Positions 1 through 7,742 of a stretch of DNA of 40,693 nt are shown here, piece by piece. Source of the DNA: Bacteroidota bacterium (GTDB lineage Bacteria > Bacteroidota > Ignavibacteria > SZUA-365). The position numbers and the translations under genes are program-made. Numbering within the stretch: position 1 is the first letter of the stretch; every line of letters starts with the position of its first letter. Location: the NCBI GenBank assembly GCA_003246455.1, contig QKAF01000023.1, positions 1 through 40,693 on the forward strand. The letters run 5' to 3'. The notes under the pieces are model-generated. The model did no database searches. It was not told the DNA's origin and was given only the letters and a program-made list of their open reading frames with translations.

Positions 1-44
1 CATGGCATTGTACCCGGTTGCCGCAGAATGTCCCGCTCTGAATA

Positions 45-73
45 TTGCTTTTCACTCAGGTGTGTTGTACCTT
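45..73 (+). promoter_or_regulatory. sigma70-like promoter of tRNA-Ser
   Basis: TTGCTT (45-50) and TACCTT (68-73) are separated by 17 bp. The predicted transcript start near 80 lies about 19 bases before the tRNA. The spacing and box sequences match the pattern found upstream of many other genes in this window. Confidence 0.6.
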
Positions 74-98
74 TGAAATCAGTCTTTTAGGCTCCCCC

Positions 99-187
99 GG
101 AGAGGTGGGTGAGTGGCTGAAACCAACGGTTTGCTAAACCGTCGTAGTGGGAAACTGCTACCGAGAGTTCGAATCTCTCCCTCTCCG
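99..187 (+). tRNA. trnS: tRNA-Ser (anticodon GCU)
   Basis: The acceptor stem GGAGAGG (99-105) pairs with CCTCTCC (180-186), followed by discriminator G at 187. The anticodon stem is ACGGT/ACCGT (126-130 and 138-142) with loop TTGCTAA, which puts anticodon GCT at 133-135. The T arm is GAGAG, loop TTCGAAT, CTCTC (163-179). A long variable arm lies between 143 and 162, as expected of class II serine tRNAs. The CCA end is not encoded (CGA follows). The 89-base length fits tRNA-Ser reading AGC/AGU codons. Confidence 0.96.
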
Positions 188-194
188 CGACCCG

Positions 195-225
195 AGACCC
201 CGTCAACTGACGGGGTCTTGTCGTT
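195..225 (+). terminator. terminator after tRNA-Ser
   Basis: A perfect 10-bp stem, AGACCCCGTC (195-204) and GACGGGGTCT (209-218), encloses loop AACT and is followed by a modest T-rich tail (TTGTCGTTT). It starts 8 bases after the tRNA. Confidence 0.8.
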
Positions 226-274
226 TCCGGCCCCCGTGTCGCCGGTTCATCGGCGAGACGGACGGCGCAAGGTT

Positions 275-610
275 CTATCGGGTATGCAGTGCATGCAGGG
301 AGAAGATGCCGACGAGCATGACCACGGTGGCAATTGCAAACAGACTTTCTCTCGATGGCCTCTTCGTGGGAAGCGTCCTCACGTAGCGAAGCAGCGGACG
401 CCAGTTATACGCCAGATGCACGAGGGTGAAAATGGTGAAGAGGATGGCCGTCATGTTGTGGATCGCCATCCACAGGTGCCTGGCGGCGGTAAGAGGATCC
501 GTCTGCAGTTCGTGGTTCATGATTCCCGAGATCGGCAGGAACAGCAGCGAAGTTACCATTCCGTAGGAGACGAAAGCTCTTCTGTTAAAAGCCTGTTTTT
601 CCCGTTTCAT
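275..610 (-). CDS. DUF4405-like small membrane cytochrome b-type protein
   Basis: This 111-residue integral membrane protein has about three hydrophobic helices: YGMVTSLLFLPISG (residues ~14-28), the stretch after HLWMAIHN (~44-65) and FAIATVVMLVGIFSLHAL (~90-107). Histidines sit at the helix edges (MNHEL, RHLW, IHN, LVHLAYNW), as in DUF4405 and related two-histidine cytochrome b-like proteins, which are thought to bind heme and pass electrons in the membrane. The start at 610 is preferred to an upstream one at 763, because residues begin MKREKQAF with a weak purine-rich AAGGGCAGG upstream and the extension has no membrane-protein character. The gene stands alone, divergent from the 823 hydrolase. 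The fold assignment is good; heme binding is inferred from the histidines. Confidence 0.82.
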   Translation of the reverse strand: MKREKQAFNRRAFVSYGMVTSLLFLPISGIMNHELQTDPLTAARHLWMAIHNMTAILFTIFTLVHLAYNWRPLLRYVRTLPTKRPSRESLFAIATVVMLVGIFSLHALHTR

Positions 611-663
611 TAGCAAGCCTGCCCTTGGTTGATACAAACATTCGACGCGAAGATGCAGAAGGA

Positions 664-693
664 AACATAAAGAAAAGCAGTATAAGGTGGCAA
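664..693 (-). promoter_or_regulatory. possible promoter of the DUF4405-like gene
   Basis: On the minus strand TTGCCA (693-688) is followed after 18 bp by TATGTT (669-664). The predicted start lies about 50 bases before the ATG at 610. Confidence 0.4.
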
Positions 694-735
694 TTCTCCG
701 GCACCATTCGCCGGTCCGAGGCAACCTGCCGCGAC

Positions 736-764
736 TTGCTTCCTGCGGTGATTCCGGATACATT
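736..764 (+). promoter_or_regulatory. sigma70-like promoter of the S9-type hydrolase
   Basis: TTGCTT (736-741), 17-bp spacer, TACATT (759-764). The predicted start near 771 gives a leader of about 50 bases before the ATG at 823. Confidence 0.55.
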
Positions 765-822
765 ATGTCCGTCTATCCTGAATAAGCAACGGTCTGATCA
801 CATCGGAATCCGTGAGGTGCGC

Positions 823-1803
823 ATGGTGTCGTATTGGAATACAGGACGCTTCACTTTACTGTTCTTGCTCTTCGTCTTGTTCGGTGCCGCCGGCATGGCA
901 CAGGGAAACCGTGACGGGGAGATCGTGGAGAGGAAAAGGGTGGTCCTTTCAGAGGAGGAACGCAGCACGTTCCTTGAACGCAACCCGGGGCGTGACGGAC
1001 TGCTGGATTCGATCAGGGTGGAGGCGATTACCTATCTCAGTGACGGACTGCGCGTGAAAGGGTACCTGGTCGTCCCGATCGGGGACGGACCGTTTCCCTG
1101 CATCATTTCGAATCGCGGCGGGAACCGGGAATTCGGTGCCATCTCGAACGTGATCGCGGTGAGCCGGCTGGGCAGGATGGCGCAATGGGGATACGCGGTC
1201 GTCGCCAGCCAGTACCGGGGTGTCGCCGGCGGCGAGGGCACGGAGGAATTCGGGGGAGCCGACGTCGACGACGTGCTGAACCTCATTCCCCTGCTGGAAT
1301 CGCTCCCCGAAGCGGACGCCACGCGGATCGGAATGTGGGGAGGAAGCCGCGGCGGTCTGATGACCTACCTTGCGCTGACAAAGACCGATCGGATTCTCGG
1401 CGCGGTCGTGTCCTCGGGAGCGAGCGATTCATACAATTCCGTTCTCCGCCGACCGGAGCTGGAGACGAACGTGTTCGCGGAACTCGTCCCCGGCTGGGAG
1501 AATGATCGGGAAGCAGCCCTGACCGCCCGCTCGCCCGTTCGCTGGGCCGAAAAACTCCATCCCTCCACACCGCTTCTCCTGCTCCACGGCACTGCCGACT
1601 GGCGCGTGGATCCGATACAGGCCCTCGGCATGGCCAATGCCCTTTTCGCGTTGAAACACCCGTTCCGCCTGGTCCTCTTTGAAGGTGCGGACCACAGCCT
1701 GAGCGAATTTCGGCCCGAGGCCGATCGCGTCACCCGCGAGTTTCTCGATCGCTACGTCCGTGACAGGAGCCCCCTCCCCGATATGGAGCCGCACGGGCGG
1801 TAA
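823..1803 (+). CDS. secreted alpha/beta hydrolase, prolyl oligopeptidase (S9)-type
   Basis: A 326-residue exported serine hydrolase. Residues ~10-26 form a signal peptide (LLFLLFVLFGAAGMAQ). The mature part is an alpha/beta-hydrolase of the S9/dipeptidyl-aminopeptidase-like class. The nucleophile elbow is GGSRG with Ser175, and the likely triad is completed by Asp259 (HGTADWRVDP) and His291 (EGADHS). No N-terminal beta-propeller is present, so this is a stand-alone catalytic domain that could act on peptides or esters in the periplasm. ATG at 823 is chosen because a GAGGTG Shine-Dalgarno element precedes it and the signal peptide begins there; an in-frame ATG at 625 lies upstream of the predicted promoter. 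The substrate cannot be read from sequence. Confidence 0.9.
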   Translation: MVSYWNTGRFTLLFLLFVLFGAAGMAQGNRDGEIVERKRVVLSEEERSTFLERNPGRDGLLDSIRVEAITYLSDGLRVKGYLVVPIGDGPFPCIISNRGGNREFGAISNVIAVSRLGRMAQWGYAVVASQYRGVAGGEGTEEFGGADVDDVLNLIPLLESLPEADATRIGMWGGSRGGLMTYLALTKTDRILGAVVSSGASDSYNSVLRRPELETNVFAELVPGWENDREAALTARSPVRWAEKLHPSTPLLLLHGTADWRVDPIQALGMANALFALKHPFRLVLFEGADHSLSEFRPEADRVTREFLDRYVRDRSPLPDMEPHGR

Positions 1804-2016
1804 CGTCCTTCCTGATGAAAACGCGTCCATGACCGGGTCGCCGGGCACGGCGCTCGCGAGGAGGGGGAAAGCCCGCAGGGGTCGGGGAGCTAGACGGGCG
1901 GCGTGAATTGCTTTCGCCGGAACAATTCAATAGGTTGGCGGAGCCGAGAGCAGGGCAGCGGCGGGGACGTGATTCCAGGAGGATACGCGTCGACGCCTGT
2001 CTTAACTGCCATGTCA

Positions 2017-2036
2017 CTGTCCTGAACAGGGGACAG
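2017..2036 (+). promoter_or_regulatory. inverted repeat in the leader of the methyltransferase operon
   Basis: CTGTCC (2017-2022) and GGACAG (2031-2036) are perfect inverted arms around TGAACAGG, 26 bases before the GTG start at 2063. It could be an operator or a leader hairpin; no function is shown. Confidence 0.3.
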
Positions 2037-2062
2037 CTTACATCCATAACGCAAGGGTCATT

Positions 2063-2833
2063 GTGAAAAACGAAGATCGGACCATCATCAAGGATGACAT
2101 TATCAAACTGTATGATGACGAGGCGGCATCGTATGATAACGCGGAGTGGATGGCGCGGGGCGACAGCGCCCGCGTTCCGGAATCGGCGGCGTCCCTCTAT
2201 TTCATCGGGAGAAAAGTGGAAAAGGCCCTCGAGCTGAGTCCGAAGAACCGGGCAGCCCGCGCACATGAGATCGGGTGCAGCTTCGGACACATGACCTCGC
2301 TGCTTGCAAAGGAATATGACCGGCTGACTGCTTCGGACATTTCGCCGAAAAGCATCGAGATCGCGAGAAAACGTCTCGCGCATTATGGCGTTTCGAACGT
2401 GACCTTCGAAGTCGCGGATGCGGAAGCACTGACCCCGTTCCCGGATTCTTCATTCGACATTACCTATTCGTTTTCGACCATCCGGTTCTGCCCGAACCCG
2501 GAAAAGGCGCTCACCGAGATTCATCGCACCCTCGCTCCCGGCGGTACGCTCGTGGTCGATTTTCCCAACAGGTACTCGCCGTGGCATTTTCTGCTCAAAC
2601 CGCTCTCGGGCATCAGGCCGCATATGCACGATACACTGTATTCGAAGCGCACGGCGGCTGATCTCCTCGCGTCCGCCGGGTTCGTGGATATTGCCGTGGT
2701 GCCGTTTCTGTTCACCACGAAACGCCTGCCGAACGCCCTGCTTCCCCTGTTCCGCCTGATCGATCGAGTGTTCGAGCGTACGCCCCTGCGGAATTTTGCC
2801 GGTATCATCATGGTGCGCGCGAAGAAACCATGA
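2063..2833 (+). CDS. class I SAM-dependent methyltransferase (type 11)
   Basis: A 256-residue cytoplasmic methyltransferase. Motif I is HEIGCSFGH (68-76), with Ser in place of the second Gly/Cys of the usual GCGxG loop. The acidic residue after strand beta2 is Asp92 (ASDIS). VADAEAL (118-124) is the usual base/SAM contact segment and LAPGGTLVVDF (157-167) is the post-motif strand. The C-terminal ~70 residues, rich in Pro and hydrophobics, probably cap the acceptor site. The gene starts with GTG after AAGGGT and ends in ATGA overlapping the next start, so the two products are translationally coupled. The partner is a NodB-fold protein, so a saccharide or lipid-linked acceptor is plausible but not shown. 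Confidence 0.88.
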   Translation: MKNEDRTIIKDDIIKLYDDEAASYDNAEWMARGDSARVPESAASLYFIGRKVEKALELSPKNRAARAHEIGCSFGHMTSLLAKEYDRLTASDISPKSIEIARKRLAHYGVSNVTFEVADAEALTPFPDSSFDITYSFSTIRFCPNPEKALTEIHRTLAPGGTLVVDFPNRYSPWHFLLKPLSGIRPHMHDTLYSKRTAADLLASAGFVDIAVVPFLFTTKRLPNALLPLFRLIDRVFERTPLRNFAGIIMVRAKKP

Positions 2834-4185
2834 CGACCGTTCGTTTGATCTGGCCGCCGGCTCCTTTCGCCGCCGGATTTACGATTGTCGACGATACAGA
2901 CGCGGCGACCCGCGAACAGGTCGTGGCGGTGTACGACTTCCTGACGGAGCGGAATTTCCGGATTACGAAAACGGTGTGGGCATTCGCACCGGAGGAGAAA
3001 TGCGGCATCCCCGCGCTGCCGGATTCCACCCTGCGAGGCGTCACGCTGGAGGATGGGGAGTATGCGCGCTACTGCAGGGAGCTTGTCGCCGGGGGATTCG
3101 AGGTGTGTCTTCACGGCGCCTCCGCGGGCAACAACGATCGCAGCCGGCAGCAGGCGGCCCTGAAACTCATCCGCAGCGAGTACGGTGATCCCGGGGCGTT
3201 CATCTGTCATTCCAAGAATGCCGACAACCTGTACTGGGAGGAGAAGGTGACGGCGCTACAGCCGTTTCGCTTTCTCCTGGGAAGGTACTCGAAGCACCAG
3301 TGCTCGGGAGAAATTCCGGGCACGAAGTATTTCTGGGGCGATCTGTGCCGGGAGCAGGTGCGGTACATCCGGCTGCTTCGAACGCGGAACACCAACACCC
3401 TGGCGGCGAATCCGTCGATGCCCTACCACGATCCGGCGAAGCCCTTCGTGCGGTACTGGTTCTCGGCGACGAAACGGTCGCTCCGGGATTGCGCGACGGA
3501 GGAGGCCCTCGGCCGCCTGCGACGGGAGAGCGGACTGACGGTACTGTATCAATATCTGCACCGCTATGCCGATCCCCGCACCCTGGCCCTGAATCCGGAC
3601 CTGGTGGAGGCCGTCGATCGAATCACGGAACGCGGCGATATCCTGGTCGCGCCGGTGAGCACCGTGCTGGCGCGGCTGCAGTCCATGCAGCGCGTGTTCG
3701 TCTTCCGACGTGACGATGAATACTGGCTGGCCAATCTGAACGATCATGACGTTTCCGGAATTCAGCTGGCAGGCGATCCGCCAGCGGACGAGCGATGGGA
3801 ATTGCCCGTGATGAAGGCACAGGCGCTGACCGGACTCGAACTTCCCAAGCGGACAAGAATTGCCGGTAAGCGGGTGATTCCCCTGAAAAACAACGGCACG
3901 GCGGCGTACCGAATGCCATCGGGAACGCTGTACGTGAACTGCTCCGGCGAGAGCCGGCGCGTCGCGGGGAGGAAGTCCGTGGCCCCATACTCCTTCGTCC
4001 TGGAAATGACGGACCGCGCGGGGGACGAACATCTCTCCCTCCTCCGAAGGTCCGAGGAAGCGCGGCTGCTGCTCGGACAGTCGGCGATCATTCTGCGTGA
4101 ATTCCTGTTCAAGGGACGCAGCGTCCATCCGGATAAGTATCTCGGCAGCGAAAAAATCACGCTCGAAGACCACGCAAACTGGTAA
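2830..4185 (+). CDS. polysaccharide deacetylase-like (NodB-fold) protein with C-terminal beta domain
   Basis: A 451-residue protein without a signal peptide. The N-terminal ~230 residues look like the NodB/CE4 (glycoside hydrolase/deacetylase) barrel. FTIVDDTD (17-24, Asp21/22/24) resembles the TFDDG motif, CLHGASAG (93-100, His95) sits where the H(S/T)xxH metal motif is expected, and CHSKN contains His127. The second histidine of the classical motif is not evident, so metal binding or activity may differ. Residues ~300-430 (VFVFRRDDEYWLANLND onward) look like a beta-rich accessory domain. It overlaps the methyltransferase by 4 bases (ATGA). The two genes probably form one unit acting on a glycan or glycoconjugate. 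Only the fold call is moderately sure. Confidence 0.75.
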   Translation: MTTVRLIWPPAPFAAGFTIVDDTDAATREQVVAVYDFLTERNFRITKTVWAFAPEEKCGIPALPDSTLRGVTLEDGEYARYCRELVAGGFEVCLHGASAGNNDRSRQQAALKLIRSEYGDPGAFICHSKNADNLYWEEKVTALQPFRFLLGRYSKHQCSGEIPGTKYFWGDLCREQVRYIRLLRTRNTNTLAANPSMPYHDPAKPFVRYWFSATKRSLRDCATEEALGRLRRESGLTVLYQYLHRYADPRTLALNPDLVEAVDRITERGDILVAPVSTVLARLQSMQRVFVFRRDDEYWLANLNDHDVSGIQLAGDPPADERWELPVMKAQALTGLELPKRTRIAGKRVIPLKNNGTAAYRMPSGTLYVNCSGESRRVAGRKSVAPYSFVLEMTDRAGDEHLSLLRRSEEARLLLGQSAIILREFLFKGRSVHPDKYLGSEKITLEDHANW

Positions 4186-4639
4186 CGCCTCTCGCGATCA
4201 AGAGCCCATGCTCCATGGTCCGGGCAAACCCGGCATCGGCATCGAGGTGAAGAAATACTTCCTGCACGATCGCGCCGCCGCCGCCATGTTTTTTCAATTG
4301 TATCGTTTTCGGACAGGAAGAGCGAAATACGATTCGCATTGCGGACGGATGTCCGCGAAACGGGAGCCGCGGAAAGGGAGATGATTCGCGGTCGGCTTTC
4401 CGTATCGACCGGGAACCCGCTGTACGGCGGGGCGGGGCCGGGGCGCCGCCGCGATTCCCCCGGTCGGTCCCGATGAATATTCAAAAAAGGTCAGAGAATC
4501 CGGATCTGCATTAAAAATTATTGCTTTCGTCAAGAATTAATACTGCAGGGGCTTGTCTTAAATCGAAAATTCTCGTAGCATTGCGGTATAAGGTTCCATA
4601 CATCGTTCCCATAGCCTAATCTCGCAAGCAGGAGGTGTT
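4186..4639. other. intergenic region with promoter, no gene seen
   Basis: 454 bases without a supported coding region. The left half is GC-rich and contains a GCGGAC/GTCCGC hairpin (4341-4356) without a T-run. Around 4475-4600 it becomes AT-rich, with the palindrome GAATATTC at 4475-4482 and a promoter-like pair at 4553-4581. No clear terminator follows the 4185 stop. Confidence 0.5.
4553..4581 (+). promoter_or_regulatory. sigma70-like promoter of the dockerin/T9SS gene
   Basis: TTGTCT (4553-4558), 17 bp, TAGCAT (4576-4581). The predicted start near 4588 is about 50 bases before the ATG at 4640, which has an AGGAGGT ribosome site at 4630-4636. Confidence 0.45.
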
Positions 4640-6982
4640 ATGTCCTATTTGTCGCTCACGGTTCGCAGACAAGGAGCGTGGCCGTGCATTGCCATCGCGC
4701 TTCTTCTCCTCGTCCTGGCCGTACCTGCCTCGGCGCAGAATATTGCCACGAACTATACGTTCAGCCAGAGTACCGGAAATACCTACACCCCGATCACCGG
4801 GGGAACGGTGTACGGTACGACCAACAATGACGACGAAGACTGGCCCAACGTGCCGATCGGGTTCAATTTCAACTTCAACGGCACGGTTTTCGACCATGTG
4901 AGCATCCAGACCAACGGGTATGTTGTCATGGGACCCACGATCGGCGGCTACAACTATCAGAATCCGATCTGCTGCGGCTCCAACGACAACCTGGTCTGCG
5001 GTCTGTTCCTGGATCTCCAGGCCCAGCCGGGATCGGAAATCATGTCGAAGACGGAAGGGACCGCACCCAACCGGGTGTTCGTCGTCCAGTGGACGAACTA
5101 CCGCAATTACGGCGCGACGCCCGGGCTGGATAATTTCAATTTCCAGATCCGGCTTAACGAGAACGCGCTGCATACCATCGAGGTCATCTACGGGACGATG
5201 ACGAACGGCTCCAATTACACCCATATCAATCCGCCGCCCGCGACGGTGATCCTCGATCCGCCTGTGGGACTGCGCGGCATGGGCAATACGGACTACAACG
5301 TCCGGAAGGCCTCCAGCGGCGTGAATACCTGGGCGACCTCGACCGCGGGAACGACCGTCAACGATGTCTGCCAGTTCACCAATACCTATGGTCCTCCCTC
5401 GGGACTGAAATACACCTGGGATCTGACGACGATTCCGCCGCCTCCTCCTCCGACACACTGGGTCACGATCGCGCATCCGATCGGATCGATCACGCCGGGG
5501 AATCCCGCGACGCTCATCTCATGGCCCGTCTACTATTTCTGGTGGAGCAGCAAATCCGAGTCCATCTACCGCGACAATGAGTTCGTGCTCGGCGGCTGGG
5601 GCGGCGGCGACGGAATGATCACCAAGGTCGGATGGTCGGTGGGTCAGACGTCGACCTTCCAGAACGGCATGCTGTATATCTATTTCGCGAACATCACCAA
5701 CGGCACGGCCAGTGCCGGTGTCACTGCCGGACCGGAAACTCCCGATAACAACATGACGCTCGTCTACTCCGGCGCTTCCCCGGCGTTCAGCACGTTCGGC
5801 TGGAAGGACTTCACCCTCCAGACACCGTTCCTCTATACAGGAGAGGGTCTGCTCGTCAAGGTAGTGCACGACGGAACAGCGTGGAGCACGGCTGCCTATT
5901 TCCAGGCGACCAATACCGGGACAACCCCCTATCTCCACCGCTACGCCTACAATGACGTGCCCGCATCGTCCCTGCCCACGCTGCCGTACGTGTACACCTA
6001 CCGTCCGGATATTCGTTTCGACGTCTGCATCGACCCGGATCCGACCGTGGTCGACTGCACCGTTCCCGCATCGCTGGAGATTCCGGCAGCGATTCCCATC
6101 ACGTACAGCCTGCTGGACCCGGACGACGACTATACGGCGGATCTCACCTTCAATTTCCGCACTCCGGGCGGCGTGCTGGCCTATACGCATGCCATTTCGG
6201 TGGATGTCCATGCCGGTGTTCAGCTCAACGGCACAATGAACATCCCGAGCAGCGTCCTCAGCCCGGGATATTACGTGGTTGAGACGGTGTTCCACGTGCT
6301 CGACAACTGCAAGGGCATGACGGATGTGACGGTACGGCGGGTGGTCATGGTTCTCGCTCCCGGAAATGTGCCCTGCCTGGTTTGGCCCGGCGACGTGAAC
6401 AACGACGCCATCGTCAATTACGGAGACCGCAGCGCACTGAACACCTACATCCACGACGCCAACATGAGTCCGATCTGGCTCCAGGGTCCCGCCCGCTACC
6501 GCGCGGATGCGGCAACGAACCCGCTGACCTACCTGACGTGGGAAGCGCAGCCGGCGATTCCGTGGCAGACCGCGATGGGGTGCTACATGGATGCCGACGG
6601 CAACGGTGTGGTCAACAACTTCGACTATATCGCGATCAAGATTAACTGGTACCGCTACACGGGCGTCATTCCCCCGAAGCAGAATCATGCCGGAAGCACG
6701 ATCGACTTCGAACTGGGGCAGAACTACCCGAATCCGTTCAACCCCAGCACCACGCTGGACTTTGGCGTACCCGAGCGCAGCGACGTGCAGCTCACGGTGT
6801 ACGATCTGTTCGGCCGCGAAGTCACGAAGCTCGTCAGCGGCGAGAAGGCGGGCGGCATGTACAGCGCGACCTTCGACGCACAGAATCTGCCGAGCGGACA
6901 GTATCTCGCGCGGATCTCCGTCACGGGTCTCGAAAGCGGCATGACGTACACGAAGACCGTGAAGATGACGCTGTCGAAGTAA
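4640..6982 (+). CDS. T9SS-exported protein with dockerin-like Ca-binding segment and type A sorting domain
   Basis: A 780-residue secreted protein. A signal peptide (LLLLVLAVPASAQ, ending near residue 33) is followed by beta-rich, Asn/Gly/Thr-rich modules. The first (FSQSTGNTYTPITGG onward) ends in a poly-Pro linker near residue 270. Residues ~578-606 (GDVNNDAIVNYGDRSALNTY) and ~647-670 (MDADGNGVVNNFDYIAI) each carry a DxNxD-type loop and form a dockerin-like pair of calcium sites. The C-terminal ~90 residues, from ELGQNYPNPFNPST (~688), are a T9SS type A sorting domain ending in MTLSK. It is therefore likely delivered to the cell surface or medium by the Por system. The dockerin-like part is widespread outside cellulosomes, so cohesin binding should not be assumed. 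The gene is monocistronic between a promoter and a strong terminator. No enzymatic motif is recognised. Confidence 0.9.
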   Translation: MSYLSLTVRRQGAWPCIAIALLLLVLAVPASAQNIATNYTFSQSTGNTYTPITGGTVYGTTNNDDEDWPNVPIGFNFNFNGTVFDHVSIQTNGYVVMGPTIGGYNYQNPICCGSNDNLVCGLFLDLQAQPGSEIMSKTEGTAPNRVFVVQWTNYRNYGATPGLDNFNFQIRLNENALHTIEVIYGTMTNGSNYTHINPPPATVILDPPVGLRGMGNTDYNVRKASSGVNTWATSTAGTTVNDVCQFTNTYGPPSGLKYTWDLTTIPPPPPPTHWVTIAHPIGSITPGNPATLISWPVYYFWWSSKSESIYRDNEFVLGGWGGGDGMITKVGWSVGQTSTFQNGMLYIYFANITNGTASAGVTAGPETPDNNMTLVYSGASPAFSTFGWKDFTLQTPFLYTGEGLLVKVVHDGTAWSTAAYFQATNTGTTPYLHRYAYNDVPASSLPTLPYVYTYRPDIRFDVCIDPDPTVVDCTVPASLEIPAAIPITYSLLDPDDDYTADLTFNFRTPGGVLAYTHAISVDVHAGVQLNGTMNIPSSVLSPGYYVVETVFHVLDNCKGMTDVTVRRVVMVLAPGNVPCLVWPGDVNNDAIVNYGDRSALNTYIHDANMSPIWLQGPARYRADAATNPLTYLTWEAQPAIPWQTAMGCYMDADGNGVVNNFDYIAIKINWYRYTGVIPPKQNHAGSTIDFELGQNYPNPFNPSTTLDFGVPERSDVQLTVYDLFGREVTKLVSGEKAGGMYSATFDAQNLPSGQYLARISVTGLESGMTYTKTVKMTLSK

Positions 6983-7006
6983 GTCCGCAGTTCGATAACG
7001 ACTCAA

Positions 7007-7036
7007 AATCCCGCCGGAAACGGCGGGATTTTTTTT
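7007..7036 (+). terminator. bidirectional terminator between convergent genes
   Basis: A perfect 10-bp stem, AATCCCGCCG (7007-7016) and CGGCGGGATT (7021-7030), with a GAAA tetraloop, runs into eight T residues at 7029-7036. It serves the gene ending at 6982 and probably the minus-strand gene ending at 7035, whose end it overlaps. Confidence 0.93.
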
Positions 7037-7388
7037 ACGCAGAGATGTTCTCCGTCCAGAGACTCATCTGGTTCATCAGCGCATCACCTGTGACGCCGTT
7101 GATGAAGCTGATCCCGTCGAGATGGAAGCCGGCGCGGACCACGTGGCGCATCCACTCGTCTGACTGCTGCATGGCCCCCAGCTTCTGACCGTCACCGAGG
7201 ATGAGGAAGAATCCGTTCACGGCATTGGGGCCGCTGGGGGTAAGAAACACCGGGATGAAGCTGTCTATCACGCCGCTCTGCTGCTGGGCTGTCAGCCAGC
7301 CGACGAACTCGTCGAAGTGGCCCCTGCTCAGTTGTTCGCGACCCGGAATGGACCGGTTCCAGGAAAAGAAAATCGCGTAGTCACTCAT
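7035..7388 (-). CDS. small conserved protein, probable dimeric alpha/beta-barrel (YCII-like) fold
   Basis: A 117-residue cytosolic protein with no signal peptide. The pattern of a first strand (YAIFFSW), a helix with FDEFVGWLTAQQQSG, a strand (FIPVFLTP), a strand (NGFFLILGD) and a helix with SDEWMRHVVRAGF resembles dimeric ferredoxin-like alpha/beta-barrel proteins. The exact family is not recognised and no catalytic residue stands out. The start has a clear AAGGAG ribosome site 5 bases upstream (7394-7399). It is convergent with the T9SS gene and shares its terminator. Confidence 0.8.
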   Translation of the reverse strand: MSDYAIFFSWNRSIPGREQLSRGHFDEFVGWLTAQQQSGVIDSFIPVFLTPSGPNAVNGFFLILGDGQKLGAMQQSDEWMRHVVRAGFHLDGISFINGVTGDALMNQMSLWTENISA

Positions 7389-7603
7389 GGCGGCTCCTTG
7401 AAATTGTTGGGTGGAAAAAGACGTGGCGCGAGGGCACGCGATCGGGCTGCCGCGCCGGTCGGGTGCATTCGTGCTGTAATTCGGATAGGAAATATCGGGT
7501 TACGTCGGGATAGTACATAAACCCGGAGGGAATGTCAAGGGAATGCAGGGGAACCGCGAGCCATGAATGGCTGCTCCCGACCGGTGGGGACGGGGAAGTG
7601 CCG

Positions 7604-7632
7604 TTGCGGTTATCATACGATAACCAGATATT
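7604..7632 (+). promoter_or_regulatory. weak promoter candidate of the outer-membrane barrel gene
   Basis: TTGCGG (7604-7609), 17 bp, GATATT (7627-7632). The -10 box lacks the leading T, and the leader to 7743 would be about 100 bases. Confidence 0.3.
7609..7624 (+). promoter_or_regulatory. operator-like palindrome GTTATCATACGATAAC
   Basis: Six-base perfect arms GTTATC and GATAAC flank ATAC. The site lies inside the spacer of the candidate promoter at 7604-7632, where a bound repressor would block RNA polymerase. The regulator is unknown. Confidence 0.4.
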
Positions 7633-7742
7633 GCGATCAGCATATCTCCATTCGTACGCGACCTCGATGGGCGGGATGTGGACGCAGCGCTCAGGGTGCC
7701 GCGCGGGGAGAGGAACTTATCCATTTACTTCGCGGAGTTTCC

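Larger units (their letters stand above)
7389..7742. other. divergent intergenic region, regulatory sequence only
   Basis: 354 bases between divergent genes. No supported coding sequence. It carries a promoter-like pair (7604-7632) with a palindrome (7609-7624) for the rightward barrel gene. No clear promoter was seen for the leftward gene. Confidence 0.5.

Noticed and set aside
1804-2062. Possible decayed gene between hydrolase and methyltransferase
   Set aside because: No frame shows a recognisable remnant; only short inverted repeats are present.
4157-4339. 60-codon minus-strand open frame
   Set aside because: No ribosome site, overlaps the end of the NodB-fold gene, no protein-like pattern.
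5519-7006. 495-codon minus-strand open frame
   Set aside because: Antisense to the dockerin/T9SS gene and runs into the terminator region; low-complexity Arg/Val/His content.
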